From Agromyces sp. CF514 (lineage in GTDB: Bacteria > Actinomycetota > Actinomycetes > Actinomycetales > Microbacteriaceae), in assembly GCF_900113185.1 (NCBI RefSeq), contig NZ_FOZD01000001.1:1922001-1986000 (forward strand): a DNA stretch of 64,000 bases, given 5' to 3'. Positions within the stretch are counted from its first letter, which is position 1; every line of letters begins with the position of its first letter. Of this stretch, positions 58,720 through 64,000 are shown piece after piece. The notes beneath the pieces were generated by a model. That model ran no database searches. It was given only the letters and a program-made list of their open reading frames with translations, and had not been told where the DNA came from. Both the position numbers and the translations under genes were made by a program.

Positions 58720-59379
58720 TCAGCTGCCCGGCGCCAGCAGCCCGGTCTCGTACGCGACGATCACGAGCTGCGCCCGATCGTGCGCGTGCAGCTTGGACAT
58801 GATGCGGTTCACGTGGGTCTTCGCGGTGTGCGGCGAGATGAACAGCTCGTCTGCGATCTCCTGGTTCGACCGTCCGCGGGCCACGAGGAGCAGCACCTCG
58901 GTCTCGCGTTCGGTCAGGTGATCGAGCGCCGAGCGGTCCCGCGGCGCGGGGGAGGGGTGCAGGTGGCGCGAGATGAGCGCCTGCATCGCAGCTGCCGACA
59001 GCAGCGAATCGCCCGCGTGCACCGCGCGTACGGCGCGCACGATGTCCTCGGGCTCGGAGCCCTTGCCGATGAACCCGCTCGCGCCCGCGCGCAGGGCCGC
59101 GACGACGTACTCGTCCTCTTCGAACGTCGTGAGGATGAGCACGCGCGTGGCGGCGAGTTCGGGGTCGGCCGCGATCGCCGCGGTCGCGGCGATGCCGTCG
59201 AGCACCGGCATCCGGATGTCCATGAGCACGACATCGGGCCGGACGGATGCCGCCAGCGCCACCGCCTCGCGTCCGTCGACCGCCTGCCCGGCGACCGTGA
59301 CGCCCTCGGCACCGGTCAGGATGTCGACGACCGCCTGCCGGATGAGCGCCTGGTCGTCGACCACGAGCACGCTGGTCAC
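58720..59379 (-). CDS. NarL/LuxR-family response regulator
   Basis: The 219-residue protein has a receiver (VVDDQALIRQAVVDIL, Asp in VVLMDIRMPVLDG, Lys in GFIGKGSEPEDIV) and a C-terminal LuxR helix-turn-helix (LTERETEVLLLVARGRSNQEIADELFISPHTAKTHVNRIMSKL). GTG 59379 overlaps the stop of the kinase gene (GTGA). The ABC exporter genes lie directly downstream and are the likely target. Confidence 0.92.
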   Translation of the reverse strand: MTSVLVVDDQALIRQAVVDILTGAEGVTVAGQAVDGREAVALAASVRPDVVLMDIRMPVLDGIAATAAIAADPELAATRVLILTTFEEDEYVVAALRAGASGFIGKGSEPEDIVRAVRAVHAGDSLLSAAAMQALISRHLHPSPAPRDRSALDHLTERETEVLLLVARGRSNQEIADELFISPHTAKTHVNRIMSKLHAHDRAQLVIVAYETGLLAPGS

Positions 59380-60608
59380 GACGCCGCCTCCACGGCGAGC
59401 GGCAGCACCGCGGTCAGCCGCCAGCCGCCGGGTGCGGGTCCCGTCTCGACGGTGCCGCGCACGGTGGCGACGCGTTCGCGCAGGCCCGTGAGTCCGAGCC
59501 GGGAACCGGGAGCCGTGCCTCCGCCGGCGACGAAGGCGTCGCCGTCGCGCCCCGACCCTCGGTTCGCGTCGATCGGATTGGTCACCACGATCGTCACCTC
59601 GTGGTCGCCCACCGCCAGCAGCACGTGGGCGCGGTGCTCGGCGCCGTGCTTGTGCGCGTTCGTCAGCGCCTCCTGCACCACGCGGTACGCCACGAGGCCG
59701 GTCGCGCCGACGACGCCGGCGAGGTCGCCCTCGACCCGGACCGTCACCTCGAGTCCCGACTCGCCGAACCGGCGGGTGAGGTCGTCGAACCGGTCGAGGC
59801 TCGGCTGCGGTGCCGTGCGCGGGTCGTCCTCGTCCGAGCGCAGCACCTCGAGCAGGCCGCCGATCTCGCCGAGCACCGTGCGCGACGCGCTGCGGATCGT
59901 GGCGAGCGACTCCTTGGCCTTCTCGGGCCGGGTGTCGATCGCGGACGACGCGACCCCGGCGTTCAGGCTGATCACCGAGATCTGGTGCGCGACCGCGTCG
60001 TGCAGGTCTCGCGCGATGCGCAGGCGCTCCTCGGTCACGCGCCTGCGGGCCTCGGCCTCGCGGGTCTGTTCGGCGCGTTCGGCGCGTTCGGTGATCGCGC
60101 GGATGTACTCCCGACGCGATCGCGTCGCATCGCCCGCCGCCGCGGCGAAGGCGAGCAGCAGGGCGAACTGGCCCACCCGCGGCTGCAGTGGGCTGCCGAT
60201 CGTGACGGGCAGGCTGAGCACGATCACGGCGGCGACCGCGCACACGGCGACGATGATGCCGGTCCGGCGCGGGGAGCGGTTCGTGACGCCGAACATCGCG
60301 ATGCCCATGGCCACGCCGATCCCGGGAGCCAGCTCGCCGCTCACGAACGCGACTGCGCCGAACAGCAGGATCTCGGCGCCGAGCACCGGGATCGGCCACC
60401 TGCGGCGCAACGGCAGCACGGCGATCGCGATCGCCGTCAGCACGAGCGCGAACGTGCTCGGCGGGGCATAGGCCGCCTCGGGCACATGCACGGGCGCGAA
60501 CGCGAACCCCACGATGACGATGCCGGCGATGACGTCGCCCACCCACGCGGGCACGCGGGGACGCGGATCCGACAGGTCGCGCATCGTGTCGACGTCGTGC
60601 TGGCTCAT
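59376..60608 (-). CDS. Sensor histidine kinase, HisKA_3 (NarX/DesK-like)
   Basis: The 410-residue protein has about five N-terminal membrane helices, a short coiled coil (RAERAEQTREAEARRRVTEERLRIA), the HisKA_3 phospho-acceptor box ARDLHDAVAHQISVI, and an HATPase with VVQEALTNAHKHG and GSRLGLTGLRERV. With little extracytoplasmic sensor, it likely senses within the membrane, as do kinases controlling lipid- or peptide-stress ABC exporters. It is first in the run kinase-regulator-ATPase-permease. Confidence 0.92.
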   Translation of the reverse strand: MSQHDVDTMRDLSDPRPRVPAWVGDVIAGIVIVGFAFAPVHVPEAAYAPPSTFALVLTAIAIAVLPLRRRWPIPVLGAEILLFGAVAFVSGELAPGIGVAMGIAMFGVTNRSPRRTGIIVAVCAVAAVIVLSLPVTIGSPLQPRVGQFALLLAFAAAAGDATRSRREYIRAITERAERAEQTREAEARRRVTEERLRIARDLHDAVAHQISVISLNAGVASSAIDTRPEKAKESLATIRSASRTVLGEIGGLLEVLRSDEDDPRTAPQPSLDRFDDLTRRFGESGLEVTVRVEGDLAGVVGATGLVAYRVVQEALTNAHKHGAEHRAHVLLAVGDHEVTIVVTNPIDANRGSGRDGDAFVAGGGTAPGSRLGLTGLRERVATVRGTVETGPAPGGWRLTAVLPLAVEAAS

Positions 60609-60707
60609 GCCCTCAGTCTGCCGCGCCGTCGCGCGGGGCGGATCCCCCAGACGCGGTATCCGTCACCGGATGCGCCGACGACTCGCGCCGGATCCGGCCG
60701 CGACGGC

Positions 60708-61868
60708 TCAGCGCACGGGTTCGGGTGCGCGTTTCGCGCGTGCCCATCGCGCCGGGAGGTCGACGCCGTCCCACACCTGCACGACGCCCCACGCGACCGC
60801 CGTGATCGGCACCGCGAGGATCGCGCCCAGCACGCCGCCGAGCGCGGCGCCGACGGTCAGGGCCACGAGGATCACGAAGGCGTGCAGCTTCATCGACCGC
60901 CCCATGAGCACGGGCTGCAGGAAGTTGCCCTCGAGCTGATTGACGAGCACCACCACGCCGACCACGAACAGGGCGTTGACGAGACCGTTCGACACGAGCG
61001 CCACGAGCGCCGCCAGGATGCCGGCGACCGTTGCGCCGACGATGGGGATGAACGCGAGCACGAACACGAGCACCGCGAGCGGGAGGGCCAGCGGCACCTG
61101 GAGGATCAGCAGGCCGATGAGGATGCCGATGGCGTCGACCGCGGCGACCGCGGCCGTGCCGCGCACGTAGGAGCCGAGCACCGAGACGGTCTTGTCGCCG
61201 ACGCGTCGTGCACGCGCGTAGTGCTCGCCGCGGAACGGCCGCAGCAGGAACTCCCACATCTGCGGGCCGTCCTTCAGGAAGAAGAAGAGGATCGTCACGA
61301 GCAGCACGAATCCCGTGATGAAGCTCGCGACCGCACCGACCCCTGCGATCGCGCCCGACCCGAACTGCGCGCTCGTCAGGAAGTCGGTGATCTGGGCGAC
61401 CCAGTCGTCGAGCTGATCGGCCGTCGGGAAGAACGGGAGGTCCTGCGCCCAGGCGGCCGCCTTCTGGAATCCGTCTTGAGCCTGTGCCGCCAGGTCGTCC
61501 CACTGGTCGCGTACCGCCCACACGATGAGCCAGCCGAGCAGCCCGAGCAGGCTCACGGTGACGAGCAGGGTGATCAGGGTCGCCAGCACCGACGGCACGC
61601 CGCGCCCGCGCATCCACCGCATGGCCGGTGCGAACGCGCTCGCGAAGATGAGCGCGAGCACGAGCGGGATCGTCACGAGCGTCAGCGACTGGATCACGAA
61701 GATGATGCCTGCCGCGATCGCGACGACGACGATCGCCTGGATCGACCTGATCGCGAGCCTGCCGAAGCCGTCGGCCCAGAGGCTCCACGGCGCCCGATCG
61801 GCCCTCAGGCCGACCGAGGCGTTCGGCAGGCGGATGACTCGGGGCTCACGGGGTCCGAAGAGTGCCAT
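60708..61868 (-). CDS. AI-2E (TqsA-like) family transporter
   Basis: The 386-residue protein has about eight membrane helices. Family landmarks are ILFFFLKDGPQMWEFL, GSYVRGTAAVAAVDAIGILIGLL, LAFIPIVGATVAGILAALVAL and LVNQLEGNFLQPVLMGRSMKLHAFVIL. Despite the name, members include Na+/H+ antiporters and exporters of unknown substrate. ATG 61868 lies six bases after TAACGT (61880-61875), giving a leaderless start. Confidence 0.88.
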   Translation of the reverse strand: MALFGPREPRVIRLPNASVGLRADRAPWSLWADGFGRLAIRSIQAIVVVAIAAGIIFVIQSLTLVTIPLVLALIFASAFAPAMRWMRGRGVPSVLATLITLLVTVSLLGLLGWLIVWAVRDQWDDLAAQAQDGFQKAAAWAQDLPFFPTADQLDDWVAQITDFLTSAQFGSGAIAGVGAVASFITGFVLLVTILFFFLKDGPQMWEFLLRPFRGEHYARARRVGDKTVSVLGSYVRGTAAVAAVDAIGILIGLLILQVPLALPLAVLVFVLAFIPIVGATVAGILAALVALVSNGLVNALFVVGVVVLVNQLEGNFLQPVLMGRSMKLHAFVILVALTVGAALGGVLGAILAVPITAVAWGVVQVWDGVDLPARWARAKRAPEPVR

Positions 61869-61874
61869 GCGTCG

Positions 61875-61880
61875 ACGTTA
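61875..61880 (-). promoter_or_regulatory. -10 element of the leaderless AI-2E transporter promoter
   Basis: TAACGT on the minus strand is followed by six bases and ATG 61868. It lies just before the end of the SOS-boxed small gene (61889). Confidence 0.5.
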
Positions 61881-61888
61881 CCGGGCCT

Positions 61889-62152
61889 TCACGACCACAC
61901 GTGCTCGACGACCCAGCCGCCGTCGACGCGCACGATGTCGACCGTGACGAGCTCGTCGGACGCCGAGCAGGCCCGGATACGCCAGCCCAGGAGCCGCTCG
62001 GGCGGATGCGTGAGCGCCGCCGGCATCGCATCGGGCTCGCGCGTGAGCGGGATCGGGGTGTCGACGGGCCGCCAGCGCTCGCCGCGGAACACGAGCCTGA
62101 CGGGCACTCCGCCCTGCTCCCAGATGGAGGCCGTCTCACGTGTCATCGTCAT
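61889..62152 (-). CDS. Small protein with SOS box, function unknown
   Basis: The 87-residue protein reads EQGGVPVRLVFRGERWRPVDTPIPL, then LLGWRIRACSASDELVTVDIVRVDGG and ends WVVEHVWS. It is beta-rich, without signal or membrane segment. It somewhat resembles the small DUF6504-type proteins encoded beside imuB/dnaE2 mutagenesis genes in actinobacteria (tentative). ATG 62152 has GGGAGTGGCGAC upstream; ATG 62146 is an alternative. A perfect LexA-type palindrome lies 15 bases upstream, so it is probably damage-induced. The neighbouring AI-2E gene has its own promoter. Confidence 0.75.
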   Translation of the reverse strand: MTMTRETASIWEQGGVPVRLVFRGERWRPVDTPIPLTREPDAMPAALTHPPERLLGWRIRACSASDELVTVDIVRVDGGWVVEHVWS

Positions 62153-62167
62153 GTCGCCACTCCCTCG

Positions 62168-62187
62168 ATTCGAACGTGTGTTCGAAT
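62168..62187. promoter_or_regulatory. Perfect LexA/SOS box
   Basis: ATTCGAAC (62168-62175), GTGT and GTTCGAAT (62180-62187) form a perfect 8-bp palindrome around the GAAC-N4-GTTC consensus of Gram-positive and actinobacterial LexA. TACATT on the minus strand (62191-62186) overlaps it as a possible -10 of the small gene. Confidence 0.85.
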
Positions 62188-62306
62188 GTAGCGGGTCGAG
62201 GCGCGACACGCCCAACGCGACGGACGGTCGTCCGGCTCCCGAGGATTCACCCATTCGCCATCGGTCGCGCCTTGCCGTCGGGGTCGCCGCGGAGGACCAT
62301 GTGCGC

Positions 62307-62645
62307 ATGAGCGATCCGGTCGAGCGAAACGCGGTGGCGAACGTCCTGTCGAGGCTGCGGGACCGGTTCCCGTCGGTCGAGGCCGAACGCGTGGGGGCGA
62401 TCGTCGCCGAGGAGACCGCCCGGCTCGCCTCGAATCCCATCCGCGAGTACGTTCCGTCGCTGATCGAGCACGCGGCCGACGAGCGGCTGCGGCAGGAGGC
62501 CGATCCCGTCGATGTTGGCGGCGGCGATCCCGGAGGGCCGGTGCTCGTCTCCGACGACGAGATCGACCCCATGGAGGTCGAGCGGAACCGGCGACTCCAG
62601 CACGACGGGTTCCTGTTCGGCGATCCCGGCGGCGGACCGGTCTGA
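62307..62645 (+). CDS. Three-helix-bundle dimerization domain protein
   Basis: The 112-residue protein has ERNAVANVLSRLRDRFPSVEAERV, then IVAEETARL and IREYVPSLIEHAADERLRQE. These match the small actinobacterial domain annotated as three-helix bundle dimerization. The acidic, Gly-rich C-terminus is likely disordered. The function is unknown. ATG 62307 was taken; GTG 62301 is two codons upstream. It is divergent from the SOS-boxed gene, with 154 bases between the two starts, so the box could in principle affect both. Confidence 0.7.
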   Translation: MSDPVERNAVANVLSRLRDRFPSVEAERVGAIVAEETARLASNPIREYVPSLIEHAADERLRQEADPVDVGGGDPGGPVLVSDDEIDPMEVERNRRLQHDGFLFGDPGGGPV

Positions 62646-62742
62646 GCGGGTTCCCGAGGCGCCCGGTCGTCCTTGGGCTGACGGCGGCTCGCGGCATCCG
62701 AACTCAGGGAGTGCACCGAGGCGCCGCCCGAGGCAGCGTGGA

Positions 62743-62748
62743 TACGCT
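62743..62748 (+). promoter_or_regulatory. -10 element of the leaderless SDR promoter
   Basis: TACGCT is followed by six bases and ATG 62755. Confidence 0.5.
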
Positions 62749-62754
62749 CGCGCC

Positions 62755-63675
62755 ATGACCGGCGCCAGGCTCGATCGCCCATCCGCAGACGGACTGCCCG
62801 ACCTGCGCGATGCGCGGGGGATCGTCACCGGCGCGAGCAGCGGCATCGGCCTCGAGATCGCGCGCGGGCTCGCCGGGGCCGGTGCCGACCTCGTCGTGCC
62901 GGTCCGCGACGCGGGGCGCGGCGAGCGGGCGATCGCCTCGATCCGCTCGACCGATCCTCAGGCCAGGCTCGATCCGGAACGGGTCGATCTCGCGAGGCTC
63001 GACTCGGTGCGGGCGCTCGTCGAGCGCCTGCTCGACGACGGGCGGCCGATCGACCTGCTCGTGCTGAACGCCGGCATCGTGCTGCTCGGCGATCGCGAGC
63101 GCCACATGAGCGCCGACGGGTACGAGCTGCACCTGCACACGAACTTCCTCGGGCACGCGGTGCTCGTGCTCGGCATCCTGCCGCTGCTGCTCGCCGCGCC
63201 CGAACCGCGGGTCGCCGTCCAAGTGAGCCTGGCCGCGGCATCCGCGAAGCTCGACCTCGACGACGAGTTCGTGACGGGCAGCTACACGCCGCTGCGCGCG
63301 TACGGCTCGTCGAAGCTCGCGCTCGGGCTGTTCGGCCTCGAGCTCGGCCGCCGCCATTCCGCCGACGGACTGCGCGTCGCGCTCTGCCATCCCGGCATCG
63401 TGCCCGACACGGGCATCGCGCCCGCGCTCCGCGAGAAGAGCTCGCCCTTCGGCCGGGCGCTCAGCCGCTCGCTGGGCAACACGCCGGCCGAGGCCGCGCA
63501 GCCCGCGGTGGCGGCACTGACGACGGATGTCGCGCCCGGCCGCTTCATCGCACCTTCGGGACCGTTCCAGCTCTCGGGCCCGGCCGAGCCGCGCAAGCTG
63601 TTCCGGACCCTGCGCGACGAGACCGCGGCCGCGCGCGTCTGGCGCTTCGCCGAACGCATCGCGCACGCGGGCTGA
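62755..63675 (+). CDS. Short-chain dehydrogenase/reductase
   Basis: The 306-residue protein has the Rossmann glycine motif GIVTGASSGIGLEIARGL, LNAGIVLLGD (NAG) and the catalytic YGSSK (YxxxK), preceded by the active-site serine in VQVSLAAASA. It resembles retinol-dehydrogenase-like or atypical SDRs using NADP(H). Arg-rich strand 2 (VPVRDAGRGERA) favours NADP. The substrate is unknown. ATG 62755 lies six bases after TACGCT. Confidence 0.88.
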   Translation: MTGARLDRPSADGLPDLRDARGIVTGASSGIGLEIARGLAGAGADLVVPVRDAGRGERAIASIRSTDPQARLDPERVDLARLDSVRALVERLLDDGRPIDLLVLNAGIVLLGDRERHMSADGYELHLHTNFLGHAVLVLGILPLLLAAPEPRVAVQVSLAAASAKLDLDDEFVTGSYTPLRAYGSSKLALGLFGLELGRRHSADGLRVALCHPGIVPDTGIAPALREKSSPFGRALSRSLGNTPAEAAQPAVAALTTDVAPGRFIAPSGPFQLSGPAEPRKLFRTLRDETAAARVWRFAERIAHAG

Positions 63676-63713
63676 ACCCCGAGCCGCACCCCGCGGCCGT
63701 GCGCCCGCTGTCC

Positions 63714-63719
63714 TAGCAT
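63714..63719 (+). promoter_or_regulatory. -10 element of the leaderless ClbS/DinB-like promoter
   Basis: TAGCAT is followed by six bases (GGGGCC) and ATG 63726. Confidence 0.5.
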
Positions 63720-63725
63720 GGGGCC

Positions 63726-64000
63726 ATGTCGGTACCGACCAACCGTGTCCAGCTCGAGGCCGCCGCGGTGCGCGGGTTCCATCGCTTCGACGAGGCGATC
63801 GAGCGCATCCCAGCGGCCGAGCGGGCGGCCCCGTTCCCGCGCGAAGGGCGAGACCGCGACATCCGCGACCTGCTCGATCACCTCTACGCGTGGCATCAGC
63901 TGCTCCTCGGCTGGCTCGATGCGGAGCGCGCCGGGGAGCCGGTCGCTTACCCCGCGGCCGGGTACACCTGGGCGCAGCTCGACGACCTGAACGCCGCGCT
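63726..64000 (+). CDS. ClbS/DfsB (DinB-like four-helix) protein, 3' end cut by window
   Basis: The visible 91 residues (VQLEAAAVRGFHRFDEAIERIP ... REGRDRDIRDLLDHLYAWHQLLLGWLDAERAG) match the ClbS/DfsB four-helix-bundle family (DUF1706), including the conserved DHLYAWHQLLLGW helix. Characterised ClbS hydrolyses colibactin cyclopropane and protects DNA. Most relatives are unstudied. The gene continues past the window end. Confidence 0.82.
   Translation, partial: MSVPTNRVQLEAAAVRGFHRFDEAIERIPAAERAAPFPREGRDRDIRDLLDHLYAWHQLLLGWLDAERAGEPVAYPAAGYTWAQLDDLNAA

Noticed and set aside
60708..61868. The AI-2E transporter as evidence of quorum sensing
   Set aside because: The family name is historical. 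No luxS or lsr-type gene is nearby, and members have other transport roles.
59601..62306. A plus-strand frame that would give a 1014-residue protein ending in the three-helix-bundle domain
   Set aside because: It runs antisense through the kinase, AI-2E and SOS-boxed genes. Only the last 112 residues look like protein.
1..64000. CRISPR arrays, insertion sequences or prophage
   Set aside because: No regularly spaced repeats, transposase or integrase motifs, or phage genes were found. The adnB repeat is too short and has no spacers.

Overview
This window comes from a high-GC actinobacterium, most likely a member of the Microbacteriaceae (Agromyces-like). That placement is inferred from base composition, gene order and the promoter style. 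Many genes start on ATG or GTG six or seven bases after a TANNNT -10 box, so they look leaderless. Much of the first 37 kb follows what I recall of two conserved mycobacterial blocks: O-methyltransferase, tatB, mrp, DUF1003 and CBS/MgtE-like; then DEAD helicase, ferritin-like protein, DUF3107, adnA, adnB, nudC, uvrD2, zincin, PDZ-S16 protease and UPF0182. No insertion sequence, CRISPR array, phage or rRNA gene was seen.

Layout. 1-10.9 kb: truncated O-methyltransferase, tatB, an apparently inserted metabolic set (aldehyde dehydrogenase, GPH symporter, PLP lyase/decarboxylase), then a tightly overlapping minus-strand block (CBS/MgtE-like, DUF1003, Mrp, lipoprotein) and two small membrane genes. 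10.9-17.5 kb: aminopeptidase P, EEP phosphatase, PHP phosphoesterase, DEAD helicase, ferritin-like hydroxylase, DUF3107 and a small membrane protein. 17.8-29.5 kb: a DNA-repair block with the helicase-nuclease pair AdnA/AdnB, a kinase-fold protein without catalytic residues, NudC, an SF1 helicase, and an orphan TOMM-type protein whose 3' end overlaps the helicase gene. 29.6-35.4 kb: zincin-like protein, PDZ-Lon protease and UPF0182. 35.5-40 kb: GH18 chitinase and two initiator tRNAs flanking a 2.6-kb islet.

From 40 kb on the content is accessory: TetR with two tetO-like operators and a small His-rich ORF, an alpha/beta hydrolase, a DHA2 exporter, an MHS transporter with a divergent LysR regulator, GtrA plus a GT-C-like membrane glycosyltransferase, a PepSY protein with an OmpR/EnvZ-type pair, a DUF347 membrane protein with a second such pair, a membrane-anchored GH5 glycosidase, an ABC exporter downstream of a NarL-type pair, an AI-2E-type permease, a small gene behind a perfect SOS box, a three-helix dimerization protein, an SDR and a truncated DinB/ClbS-like gene.

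The items most worth a second look are the SOS-boxed 87-residue gene, the tetO/His-rich gene pair, the orphan TOMM-like protein overlapping uvrD2, the pseudokinase inside the repair block, the two initiator tRNAs as direct repeats, and the near-invariant TANNNT-N6-start promoter geometry.
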